Origin: Mycobacterium aquaticum
GTDB taxonomy: Bacteria > Actinomycetota > Actinomycetes > Mycobacteriales > Mycobacteriaceae
Direction of reading: 5' to 3'
Assembly (NCBI RefSeq): GCF_002086485.1
Contig: NZ_MVHF01000011.1
Span: forward strand, 1-64,000
Length of the DNA stretch: 64,000 nucleotides
Both the position numbers and the translations under genes were made by a program. Below the pieces are notes generated by a model, which was not told the origin of the DNA, did no database searches, and saw nothing but the letters and a program-made list of their open reading frames with translations. Below are positions 44,600 through 55,452 of this stretch, one piece after another. Every line of letters starts with the position of its first letter. The stretch's first letter is position 1.

Positions 44600-45820
44600 T
44601 CACCGGGCGTCTCCGACGGTGAAGCTGGCCAACGCTGCCCAATGCAGCGGGCTGGCCGCGCGGTCGCCGTCCCGCCAGCGCCGCAACTGTGACCGCTGCC
44701 AGCCGTTCACCGCGCTCCCCGCGAGGTCTTCCCGGTGGGCCAGGTCGACCGCGGCAACTGTCTCGGCCATCGGATCGAACGCTGGATCTGTTGTGGCACT
44801 GTAGAACTGGTGATATCCAGCGGTGGTCGGCAGCGACCACAACGTGGCAGTCACCAGCTCGGCGCCGCCGAGGATCATCGCCGCCACCAATCCGGTGGCC
44901 TCGTCGAAGCGGTAATCGCCGCCTGACGCACAGGCCAGCAACGCGACCCGCGGAGGTATGACCAGGCCGGCGGACATCACGTCGGCGGCGGTCAGTGGAT
45001 GTGGCTCCGCGAGATGCAGCGCGGCGCGGTCGGCGTAACCGGCGTCGCCTTCGGCCGCACTGGCATGCCCGACGTAGAGCAGCCGCGCCGGATCCTGAGC
45101 ACACGCCTGCGCCAGCCAACGCCGGTCGGTGTCGGTGCGGCGGAACAACTCGGCGGGCTCGGCGACGGTCGGCAGCACCCGACGCGCCGCGACCAGATCG
45201 GCGAAATGGCGGGCCAGCGGCGTCTGCGGCGACGGCCTGCCGAGCACTGATCCCAACGCCGACCCCGGGCGCTGCCCGGGGATGCGGGGGTCGAGCAGCA
45301 GCACCGCCGGGCCATTCCGGTGATCCGCCCAGCACGTCTGCCGTCGGGGCGCGTGCACGATGTTGGGCGGCACCGCCATCAGCACGTCGACGAGTTCGAT
45401 CAAGCGGAAGCCGTCGGCGCCCGGCATGACCAGCTGTCCCCACGGCACGCGGCCCAGCCGGGGACTCGGAGTGACGAACAGGTGCGGCCGCGGCGAGGCA
45501 ACGCTCTCGGCGAGCAGGCGCCACCCATCGGCCCCGATCAGCTGCTCACCGAGTGCCGCCGCGAGCTCGTGCTCCGTGTCGGGTGACGCGAAAGCCCCAG
45601 TGGCCAAGGCACGTTCGATTGCGGCCCCGGCAGCCTCACCGGGACGTGGATCGGGCAGCGCCGCGTCCAGCGCATCGCACGCGGCCCGCAGCTGCGGCTC
45701 CTCGACCACCCACGTGACCGACCGTTGCGGCTCCCCCACCAGCCGCAGGCTGGCGTAGGTGGCGATGCCGACGTCGGCGAAGCGAAGTATCAGTGTCGCG
45801 GTCACGGCCACGTCTGCCAT
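44600..45820 (-). CDS. CHAT-domain (caspase-like) protease
   Basis: A 406-residue protein whose C-terminal two thirds is a CHAT peptidase of clan CD. The catalytic histidine is H252 in LLYVGHASA and the cysteine C297 in VALLACASGGD; the CHAT motif RVPWGQL is near 124-130 and the GAELVTATLWSLP end strand is typical. CHAT proteases are activated through TPR partners, as in HetF, Craspase and bacterial gasdermin loci. Here the TPR gene lies directly upstream: ATG 45820 overlaps it by 19 bases, while GTG 45805 would give a GTGA overlap. The substrate is unknown; no gasdermin or CRISPR gene is next to it. Confidence 0.85.
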   Translation of the reverse strand: MADVAVTATLILRFADVGIATYASLRLVGEPQRSVTWVVEEPQLRAACDALDAALPDPRPGEAAGAAIERALATGAFASPDTEHELAAALGEQLIGADGWRLLAESVASPRPHLFVTPSPRLGRVPWGQLVMPGADGFRLIELVDVLMAVPPNIVHAPRRQTCWADHRNGPAVLLLDPRIPGQRPGSALGSVLGRPSPQTPLARHFADLVAARRVLPTVAEPAELFRRTDTDRRWLAQACAQDPARLLYVGHASAAEGDAGYADRAALHLAEPHPLTAADVMSAGLVIPPRVALLACASGGDYRFDEATGLVAAMILGGAELVTATLWSLPTTAGYHQFYSATTDPAFDPMAETVAAVDLAHREDLAGSAVNGWQRSQLRRWRDGDRAASPLHWAALASFTVGDAR

Positions 45821-47535
45821 GCCTCGCCTGCGGCGGTGACGTCGCGGCCGTACCGCTGCCGGGCCAGATCTCGGTACCGACTCATGATCGGAGCGGTCTG
45901 CGGGTCCATGCGCAGCGGCGGCAGCGGGCCCAGCCGGGTCAGGCCGGGACCGCCGATGGCAGGCGCAGCGGCCGCGATCGCGAGTTCCGGCGCCAGCTCG
46001 GCCTCGACGGGCACCGCGGCGGTCGCGGTGCCGGTCCAGTCACTCGCCTGCTGCTCGAGCGGCTCAGCGGTGAAAGTTCCTCGCGCACTGTGATATTCGA
46101 CGAGCTCGCAGGTCAGCTCGACGTTGTCGGATTCCCACGCCACCGCGAACGCACCGGCCAGCAGCGGGGCCGAAACACAACTGGCCCAGCGCATCCGGGC
46201 ACCCGCGTCGGGAATGGTGTAGCGCACGGAGTCGACCGCAAGCGCTGCGGGCACCTTCAGATCGGCTGCGCGCTGCAGCTTTTCGACGGCCCGGGTGTAT
46301 TCGGGCGAGCCCGGGGCGCAATCGACCACGGCCAAGCCTGCCGCGTGCCGGGCCTCGGCCTGGTGCCAGTTGCGGCCGGGTTGGGCAAAGCCGTCGAAAC
46401 CCATCTCGGCGAGCGCGTCGGCGCGCCAGACATTGCCCAGGTGCGAGTCCAGCCGCGCGTACTGCAGCCAACTGTGCCGCGGTGCGGAATCAAGCATCTG
46501 CCGGGCCTGCGCGACCTGTTCGCGGGCCTCGTCGAAGGCTCCGCGGAAGATGGCGATCCAGCTGCGCTGCAACAGGATCCGATGAATGTGCAGCGGCTTC
46601 TCGATTTCGCGCCAATGCCGCTCGGCGTGGGACCAGCACTCGTCGGCCTCCTGCAGCGCACCGACGGCCAGCCTGATCAGGCCGAAATACAGCCAGCTGC
46701 GGGACACATCGTGAGCCCGGGCGTGTTCGGCGATCACCGGGTACGCCTCGTGCACCAGCCGCTGGGTCTCGGCGATGTCGCCGGCCGACCAGGCCGCCGC
46801 GGCCCGTTCCAATTGCGCGCGGGAGGTGGCCAGCCGCCAGCCCCGGGCCTCGGCTCTCGCGCCACCGCGGCGCAGCCACGGTTCGGCCTCGGCCAGCCGC
46901 CCGGATTCCACACAGAACCGCCCGTAACCTAGGGCGGCCGCGACAAACAGATGGTCGGACTCCTCGATGTCCCCGTCGAGGTGACCGTCCACGACGTCGA
47001 GGACCTCGGCCCACACCGGCTCGGATTTCGCGTACAGATCGTCGTCGCACAGCGCCGTCGCGAGCAGGATGCGGGCATAACAGATCAGCCGTGCGTGTTC
47101 GGCGTCGAGATCGGTGAATTCCCCCGTCGCGGCGACCAGAGCCGCCAGATGGCGCTCGGCGTCGTCGTGCTCACCGCGCGCGGCGGCCAGACCCGCGGAA
47201 AGGAATTCGGCGCGGCGGGTGTAGCGGCAGATCATGTGGTCGACCTCCGCATCTGTCATGGTGACCTTGGCGGCCTCCTCGGGCTTGGCGCCCGAGCGGA
47301 TCTCCGTGTAGGTCGCCAGGCAGTCCCGGATCCGCCGGATGCCTTCCACCACACCGTCGTACGCGGTCCGCACCAGATAGATCTCGCCGAGTTGGGCGAA
47401 CACCTCCAGCGCGTAATCGTCGCGGTCGGCCTGCTCGATCTGCGGCAGCAACGACAGCAGCAACTCCTTGGCGGCGCCCTCTTCGGCGGCCAGCGCCAAG
47501 TGACGCGCGCGCTCCAGATCGGCGATGATCGTCAC
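45802..47535 (-). CDS. TPR-repeat protein, partner of the CHAT protease
   Basis: A 577-residue soluble protein that is nearly all helical, with multiple degenerate TPR-like pairs (for example LAAARGEHDDAERHLAALVAATG, ALGYGRFCVESGRLAEAEPWLRRGG, SWIAIFRGAFDEAREQVAQARQML). The C terminus has an Ala/Pro linker and a short conserved end (APIMSRYRDLARQRYGRDVTAAGEAWQTWP). The GTG start at 47535 is taken from the start of the helical repeat. It overlaps the CHAT gene, so it probably regulates or targets that protease. Confidence 0.8.
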   Translation of the reverse strand: MTIIADLERARHLALAAEEGAAKELLLSLLPQIEQADRDDYALEVFAQLGEIYLVRTAYDGVVEGIRRIRDCLATYTEIRSGAKPEEAAKVTMTDAEVDHMICRYTRRAEFLSAGLAAARGEHDDAERHLAALVAATGEFTDLDAEHARLICYARILLATALCDDDLYAKSEPVWAEVLDVVDGHLDGDIEESDHLFVAAALGYGRFCVESGRLAEAEPWLRRGGARAEARGWRLATSRAQLERAAAAWSAGDIAETQRLVHEAYPVIAEHARAHDVSRSWLYFGLIRLAVGALQEADECWSHAERHWREIEKPLHIHRILLQRSWIAIFRGAFDEAREQVAQARQMLDSAPRHSWLQYARLDSHLGNVWRADALAEMGFDGFAQPGRNWHQAEARHAAGLAVVDCAPGSPEYTRAVEKLQRAADLKVPAALAVDSVRYTIPDAGARMRWASCVSAPLLAGAFAVAWESDNVELTCELVEYHSARGTFTAEPLEQQASDWTGTATAAVPVEAELAPELAIAAAAPAIGGPGLTRLGPLPPLRMDPQTAPIMSRYRDLARQRYGRDVTAAGEAWQTWP

Positions 47536-47614
47536 ATCCGCATCATAGGAACGCGGCGGGCGCGCCGGGTGGTTGCCTCGGCACCTGCGGACACGCCCGC
47601 CGCCGTCGAGATGG

Positions 47615-48097
47615 TCAGCTGCAGCTCACCGTGATGGTGAACGGCTTGGTGATCATCCCGGCCATCGGGTTCTTCAGATCGGCGCCCGACGCCTCACCGC
47701 TGATGGTGTAGGTGCTGCCGTCCACCTTGACCTCGGCAGAGCCGACCTTGACGCCCATGTTGTCGCTGACCGACAGGGCGCTGCCGTCGTACACCAATCC
47801 CACGGTCTGCACCTTGGGCGTGGCCTCGTCGGTCATCACGACACCGAGACCCTGCTGGCCGCCGACGGCCCCGCTGGCCACGGTGATCTTGCCGGCCTGC
47901 TTCACACAGGTCACCGAATTGAGGTCCAGGCCCGCCAGGTCGGATCCATCCACCTTGACCGCGGTAGTCCCCCCTGTGCTCACCTTGGCGTTGCCTGTGG
48001 CCGTGGACTTGTCGCTCGAGCAGCCCACCACCACCGCGCCGACAGCGGCCAGTCCCACGGCGCCTGCGATAACCCGGTTGATCGTCTTGGCGGTCAT
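47615..48097 (-). CDS. LpqH-family (19-kDa antigen-like) lipoprotein
   Basis: A 160-residue precursor. Lipobox AVVVGC with the acylated cysteine at C26, followed by a Ser/Thr/Lys-rich linker (SSDKSTATGNAKVSTGG) and the LpqH fold with two cysteines (NSVTCVKQAGKITVASG; ITVSCS end) and KNPMAGMITKPFTITV. LpqH proteins are mycobacterial surface lipoglycoproteins and TLR2 ligands. It is a paralogue of the classical lpqH. GGGAAG precedes the ATG. Its 3' end is 79 bases upstream of the TPR gene on the same strand. Confidence 0.9.
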   Translation of the reverse strand: MTAKTINRVIAGAVGLAAVGAVVVGCSSDKSTATGNAKVSTGGTTAVKVDGSDLAGLDLNSVTCVKQAGKITVASGAVGGQQGLGVVMTDEATPKVQTVGLVYDGSALSVSDNMGVKVGSAEVKVDGSTYTISGEASGADLKNPMAGMITKPFTITVSCS

Positions 48098-48216
48098 TGC
48101 CGTCTTCCCTTCGTTCTTCGCGTCGCCCCCGTGGCTCCGTCGTGTCTCAAAGTCTTGGCGGGCGGTGCCGCTACCGATCCCAAGAAATGTCGGTTGTCGC
48201 AGGTAACGTGGGGTGG

Positions 48217-48465
48217 GTGACAGACGAGCCTGCCTTGCCTTCTTCGCCCGAAGAGCCCGGATACACCGCCGAGGGGGTGCCGACGTTCGATTCGGTGCGG
48301 GAGAAGATCGAGACGCGCTACGGCACCGCGATCGGTGCCTCCGAACTGGCCGCCGAGACTCCCGAGGGGCGCGCGGTCGAGGAACAGTACGACGCCCGGC
48401 AGAAGGCCGCCGCGGAACGCCTGCAACAGATCCGGGAGTCCATGCGCGAACACGGCGATTCCTGA
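48217..48465 (+). CDS. small conserved acidic protein (Rv1638A-like)
   Basis: 82 residues starting at GTG (MTDEPALPSSPEEPGYTAEGVP), acidic N terminus and a helical, charged C-terminal half (EEQYDARQKAAAERLQQIRESMREHG). TAACGT at 48204-48209 is seven bases from the GTG and no ribosome site is visible, so this mRNA is probably leaderless. Function unknown; it is followed three bases later by the AlkX-like gene. Confidence 0.7.
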   Translation: MTDEPALPSSPEEPGYTAEGVPTFDSVREKIETRYGTAIGASELAAETPEGRAVEEQYDARQKAAAERLQQIRESMREHGDS

Positions 48466-48468
48466 CCG

Positions 48469-49632
48469 GTGCGCACCTTCACGTCGGCCGAGCGGCGGGC
48501 GCGGCTGGCCCGACGCCACTTCCTGAGCCGGCCGGGCTCGTCGGTGCCCGGTGTCACCGCCGATTTCGTCGGCCTGCACGCCACCGACCCGGCGACGCCC
48601 TACCTGTCACTGTGGGCCCGGCTGCCGGGTTTCACCGTCAGCGATCTCGACACGCAGCTGTATCAGCAGCGCACGGCGGTCAAACACCTCGCGATGCGCC
48701 GCACGCTGTGGGTTGTCCGCACCGAGGACCTGCCTGCCGTGCAGGCCGCTGCCAGCGACCGGGTGGCCGACAACGAGCGGCGCCGGTTGATCGCCGACGC
48801 CCAGAAAGCCGGCGTGGCCACCGACGGGTCACTCTGGCTGGACACCGCGTGTGATGCGGTGGTGGCCCACCTGCGCGAGCACGGACCTACGCCCGCCGCG
48901 CACCTGCGTGCCGCGCTGCCGGCACTGCACGGCAATTACGATCCTGCCCCGGGTAAGAGTTGGGGCGGGGAAACCCCTTTGGCACCAAGGGTTCTGACAG
49001 TTCTCGGGGTGCGCGGAGACATCGTCCGAGGACCCAACGAAGGCACCTGGACCACGTCGAGGCCACGGTGGGCGGCGATGTCGGACTGGCTCGGCGATGC
49101 GGGTGCCGCAGCGGAGTCCGAGCTCGCCAGGGCACAGCTGGTCCGGACCTGGCTGCGCACGTTCGGGCCTGCCACCGTCACCGACATCAAGTGGTGGTTC
49201 GGCAATACCTTGACTTGGACTCGGCACGCACTGCGCGATATCGAGGCGGTCGAGGTCGATCTGGATGGCACGGTCGGCTATGCGCTGCCCGACGATCTCG
49301 ACGTCGAGCCGGAGCCCGAGCCGTGGGGCGCGCTGCTGCCCGGGCTCGACGTCACCACGATGGGCTGGTTCGACCGGGACTGGTATCTCGGCGGGCACCG
49401 CAGCCAGGTATTCGACAGCAACGGCAATGCCGGGCCCACCGCGTGGTGGAATGGCCGGGTGGTGGGCGGCTGGGGTCAGGGCGCCGACGGCCGGGTCGAG
49501 CTGCACCTGCTCGACGAGATCGGCCGGGACGGCACCAGGCAGTTGCAGCGCCGCGCCGACGCGTTGACCGAGTGGCTCGCCGGCGTGCGGATCAAGCCCC
49601 GTTTTCCGTCTCCGCTGTCGAAGGCGCGCTGA
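48469..49632 (+). CDS. winged-helix DNA-binding / AlkX-YcaQ-type DNA glycosylase-like protein
   Basis: A 387-residue protein of the HTH_42 family that includes YcaQ/AlkZ (crosslink-unhooking glycosylases) and AlkX. Seen are VGLHATDPATPYLSLWAR, LYQQRTAVKHLAMRRTLWVV, tandem winged-helix regions and the WWNGRVVGGW C-terminal block. Whether it has glycosylase activity cannot be told, but location three genes from uvrA fits DNA repair. GTG 48469 follows the previous stop by three bases and the stop overlaps the next ATG (TGATG). Confidence 0.8.
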   Translation: MRTFTSAERRARLARRHFLSRPGSSVPGVTADFVGLHATDPATPYLSLWARLPGFTVSDLDTQLYQQRTAVKHLAMRRTLWVVRTEDLPAVQAAASDRVADNERRRLIADAQKAGVATDGSLWLDTACDAVVAHLREHGPTPAAHLRAALPALHGNYDPAPGKSWGGETPLAPRVLTVLGVRGDIVRGPNEGTWTTSRPRWAAMSDWLGDAGAAAESELARAQLVRTWLRTFGPATVTDIKWWFGNTLTWTRHALRDIEAVEVDLDGTVGYALPDDLDVEPEPEPWGALLPGLDVTTMGWFDRDWYLGGHRSQVFDSNGNAGPTAWWNGRVVGGWGQGADGRVELHLLDEIGRDGTRQLQRRADALTEWLAGVRIKPRFPSPLSKAR

Positions 49633-50198
49633 TGCGCATCGCGAGCTGGGTACTGGTGGCGCTGACGGCAACCGCGGTATTGGGCCTGCTCTACGGCATG
49701 AGCTTTCCGGGTGAACCGTCCGACGCGTTCTATATCTCCGCGCTGGCCCTGGTCCCGTTGTTCGTGATCTGGTGCGTCGTCGCCATTGTCCTGCTCCGCA
49801 AGGCCGCCCGGCGGGACTGGGTGATGACACTGGCATGCCCGGTGCTGGTCGTCGGCGGCATCGCGCTGGCCTGCACAAGCGTTCCGCTGCAACTGCATTG
49901 GTGGGCGGCGCAGCCGTCGTTCGAGGCGGCCCTGACCGCATTCGAGAGCGATGAGACCTTCGGACACCGGCCCCATCACATCGCCGGCTACACCGTCGAG
50001 GACATCTCACGCCGGACGGACAACTTCATCGACTTCTCCCGCCGCGACGACATGAACGGCTCGGACGGGTTCGCCTACAGCGTCGACGGCAGCGCACCCC
50101 AGACCGTGCACCACGTCGAGAGCGACTATGTCATGGCCTCGGTGAAACGCCTTGGCCCGCACTGGTTCGCGTTCCAGAGCTACCACACCATGAACTGA
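49632..50198 (+). CDS. membrane protein of unknown function
   Basis: 188 residues with three hydrophobic helices (about 3-22, 35-57, 66-86) and an outward hydrophilic C-terminal domain (~100 residues, IAGYTVEDISRRTDNFIDFSRR). No family recognised. Coupled by a one-base overlap to the AlkX-like gene; its stop is four bases from that of uvrA on the other strand. Confidence 0.72.
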   Translation: MRIASWVLVALTATAVLGLLYGMSFPGEPSDAFYISALALVPLFVIWCVVAIVLLRKAARRDWVMTLACPVLVVGGIALACTSVPLQLHWWAAQPSFEAALTAFESDETFGHRPHHIAGYTVEDISRRTDNFIDFSRRDDMNGSDGFAYSVDGSAPQTVHHVESDYVMASVKRLGPHWFAFQSYHTMN

Positions 50199-50201
50199 CC
50201 G

Positions 50202-53099
<2,898 letters not shown>

Positions 53100-53131
53100 G
53101 CGCTTCCTTTCAGACGACATACTTCACGCCC

Positions 53132-53154
53132 ATGCTATGTGCGACCACCGACAA
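53132..53154 (-). promoter_or_regulatory. RecA-independent (PafBC-type) DNA-damage promoter of uvrA
   Basis: On the minus strand TTGTCGGTG (53146-53154), eight bases, then TAGCAT (53132-53137): an exact match to the mycobacterial RecA-NDp consensus TTGTCRGTG-N8-TANNNT. It lies 33 bases before the uvrA GTG. Confidence 0.85.
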
Positions 53155-53172
53155 GCCCGATACCGTGATGGG

Positions 53173-53856
53173 GTGACTCCTCCCAGCATCACCGTCAGCG
53201 ACACCTACACCGGCCACGTCGAGCCGCACACGGCCGCCCGGCGCACCGCGGGCGGGGCGACGATCGTGAAAGCGTCGGTGGGCCCGATGGACAACAACGC
53301 CTACCTGGTGACCAGCACGAAGACCGGAGACACCCTGCTCATCGACGCCGCAAACGACGCCGAAGCGCTGCTGGACCTCATCAAGGCCAACGCCCCGAAG
53401 CTGGACCTGATCGTCACCAGCCACCAGCATTTCGACCACGTCCAGGCCCTGGCCGCAGTGGCGAAGGCCACCGGCGCCCCGACCGCCGCACATCAACTCG
53501 ACGCCGATGCCCTGCCGGTGAAGCCCGACCGCATCCTGGCCGACGGGGACACCATCACGATCGGGGACCTCACCCTTGACGTGATCCACCTACGGGGACA
53601 CACGCCGGGTTCGGTCGCGCTGGCCCTGAAATCGTCGGACGGCGTGACGCATCTGTTCACCGGCGACTGCCTGTTTCCCGGCGGGGTCGGCAAGACGTGG
53701 CAACCCGGCGATTTCGAAACCCTGCTGGGCGATGTGACCAGCAAGGTCTTCGACGTGTACGACGACAACACGGTCGTCTATCCCGGACACGGCGACGACA
53801 CCACGCTGGGCGCCGAGCGGCCCAGCCTGTCCGAGTGGCGCGAACGCGGCTGGTAG
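53173..53856 (+). CDS. metallo-beta-lactamase fold hydrolase
   Basis: A 227-residue MBL-fold protein of glyoxalase II-like type. The metal motif TSHQHFDHV gives H84, H86, D88 and H89, followed by LRGHTPGSVAL and FTGDCLFPGG, and VVYPGHGDDTTLG at the C terminus. Substrate unknown. Starts at GTG 53173, divergent from uvrA by 73 bases; homologous by position to Rv1637c. Confidence 0.85.
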   Translation: MTPPSITVSDTYTGHVEPHTAARRTAGGATIVKASVGPMDNNAYLVTSTKTGDTLLIDAANDAEALLDLIKANAPKLDLIVTSHQHFDHVQALAAVAKATGAPTAAHQLDADALPVKPDRILADGDTITIGDLTLDVIHLRGHTPGSVALALKSSDGVTHLFTGDCLFPGGVGKTWQPGDFETLLGDVTSKVFDVYDDNTVVYPGHGDDTTLGAERPSLSEWRERGW

Positions 53857-53860
53857 GCCG

Positions 53861-54304
53861 CTAGCTGGTGTGGACGATGAGCACGTCGGTCTTGGACCGG
53901 CGTGCCACGTTCGCGGGCACCGAGCCGAGCAGCCGGCCGGCGATGGTGCTCAGGCCGACGTTGCCGACCACCAGCAGGTCTGCCTTGACGTCCTCGGCGA
54001 GTTCTACCAGGGCGTCCACCGGGGCGCCGACGACCGGGCGCTCCTCGATCTCGGTGGCACCGGCGGCCTTGGCACGCTCCGACGCCTCGCGCAGGATGGC
54101 GTAGATGGGGGCGTTACCCGCCATCTGGTAACCCTCGTCCTTGAGCACGTCGGCGGCGCGCTGGTCCTCGCTCTGGGGGAAGTACGCGGTCGCCACGATC
54201 AGCTTCGCGTTCGACCCGGCGGCGATCTGACCGGCGCGGTCCACAGCACGCAGCGACGAATCAGATCCGTCCGTACCAACCACCACGGTGCGATAGGCGC
54301 TCAT
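53861..54304 (-). CDS. universal stress protein (Rv1636 type)
   Basis: A 147-residue single-domain USP: MSAYRTVVVGTDGSDSSLRAVD start and the nucleotide motif GNVGLSTIAGRLLGSVPANVARR (G-2x-G-9x-G-S). It is close to Rv1636, reported to bind cAMP. ATG 54304 has GGGAGG six bases upstream; a longer frame to 54373 is not supported. Five bases separate its stop from the MBL gene's. Confidence 0.92.
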   Translation of the reverse strand: MSAYRTVVVGTDGSDSSLRAVDRAGQIAAGSNAKLIVATAYFPQSEDQRAADVLKDEGYQMAGNAPIYAILREASERAKAAGATEIEERPVVGAPVDALVELAEDVKADLLVVGNVGLSTIAGRLLGSVPANVARRSKTDVLIVHTS

Positions 54305-54597
54305 CCATACCCTCCCAGTGTCAGTTGCAACGCCATCCGCGACAGTAACCCGGTGCCGGCTGAAGACGGGCACGATTCACGACACCCGTACGCACAACCG
54401 GCAAAACAACCGGCGTTCTCCGCCCGGTGGCGTCTACCGGGTCTGATGTTAACCGCAGCGGCCGCCGAATCGACACCAACCGTGATCCACGCTACGCGCG
54501 CCGTCCCGACGTAGCCAAGGCCCGGCCGGGGGTCAATTCATGACCCAGCTCACGTTCTGCGATCAAAGCCCTTACCCACCAACAGCTTTGACGATAC
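54305..54597. other. intergenic region upstream of the USP gene
   Basis: About 290 bases with no supported gene or RNA. It holds the USP promoter and ribosome site and a direct repeat ACAACCGGC at 54394-54402 and 54406-54414 (12 bp apart). No clear terminator was seen at the thioesterase end. Confidence 0.5.
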
Positions 54598-55452
54598 TCA
54601 GCGCGCCCGGTCGCGACCGAAGTACAACTCCTGGGTGGCAGTGCACACAAGTTGGCCCGCGCGGTTGTACATCGTCGCGCTGCTAAGCCCGCGCCCGTGA
54701 ATTCCGCTGGGCGACACCTGATCGGAGAGCACCCAATCCGACAGGTCGGCAGGCCGCTGGAACCAGACCGCGTGATCGATGAGCGCCGAGAAGGATGCGA
54801 GCTGGGAGGTCCGCCGCATCGTCAGCGCTGCCTCCAGCATGGTGGTGCCCGAGACGTAGGTGAGCAGGCAGCTGTTGAGGATCGGATCATCGGGCACCGA
54901 TTCGGCTGGGCGCCACCACATTCGGGTTTGGCCCACAGGCGCGGGCAGCTCCAGTGCCAACCTGGGCGGGGCGTCGACGTAGCGCCGCTCGATGGCTTGC
55001 GGCAGCACCCAGAATCCGCCGAACTCGTCGGCGTACGCAGTCAGCTGATCCTCAACCGCGGGTAGCGTTTCCGGGTCGGGAACCTCGGGCAGCGCCCGCT
55101 GATACTCGGCGCTGTCGACAGGTGCACTGAACGAGGCCAGTGCCTCCAGCAGGATTTCCCCGTCCTGGTGCGCGGTGATCTGCCGCGTCGACAACGTGCC
55201 CCCGTCACGCAGCCGCGCAACCCTCATCTGCACCGGGTACCGGGCATCGCCGGCCCGCAGCAGATAGACGTGCACACTGTGTGGCAACCGGCCCGCCGCG
55301 GTGCGACTGGCCGCCATCAGCGCCTGCGCGGCGATGTGACCACCGATGATGTGATGGTCGGCATTGTCGATCTGGTCGGCGATGAACGTGTCGTCACCGG
55401 ATGCGGTGAGGTCCAGAGTCGTGAGGATGTCGGCGAGCTGCGGCAGGGGCAT
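54598..55452 (-). CDS. acyl-CoA thioesterase II (TesB family)
   Basis: A 284-residue double-hotdog thioesterase hydrolysing acyl-CoA to fatty acid and CoA. The first hotdog (about 25-110, GGHIAAQALMAASRTA) and second (about 170-280) are clear, with the catalytic aspartate in ALIDHAVWFQRP and the SPSGIHGRGLSSATMYNRAGQLVCTATQE end. The ATG overlaps the stop of the UvrA-like gene upstream by one base. Confidence 0.9.
   Translation of the reverse strand: MPLPQLADILTTLDLTASGDDTFIADQIDNADHHIIGGHIAAQALMAASRTAAGRLPHSVHVYLLRAGDARYPVQMRVARLRDGGTLSTRQITAHQDGEILLEALASFSAPVDSAEYQRALPEVPDPETLPAVEDQLTAYADEFGGFWVLPQAIERRYVDAPPRLALELPAPVGQTRMWWRPAESVPDDPILNSCLLTYVSGTTMLEAALTMRRTSQLASFSALIDHAVWFQRPADLSDWVLSDQVSPSGIHGRGLSSATMYNRAGQLVCTATQELYFGRDRAR

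Noticed and set aside
44079..45524. Extension of the 444-residue protein to a 926-codon frame.
   Set aside because: It would run antisense through the small membrane-protein gene and sense over CHAT in another frame, with shadow-like composition.
42744..47535. Type III-E CRISPR (Craspase) or gasdermin locus around the CHAT protease.
   Set aside because: No Cas7-11-like protein, repeat array or gasdermin-like membrane pore former was recognised; the companions are unknown families.
54305..54597. Small RNA or tRNA in the gap before the USP gene.
   Set aside because: No cloverleaf, strong hairpin with U-tract or conserved small frame was found; only a short direct repeat.
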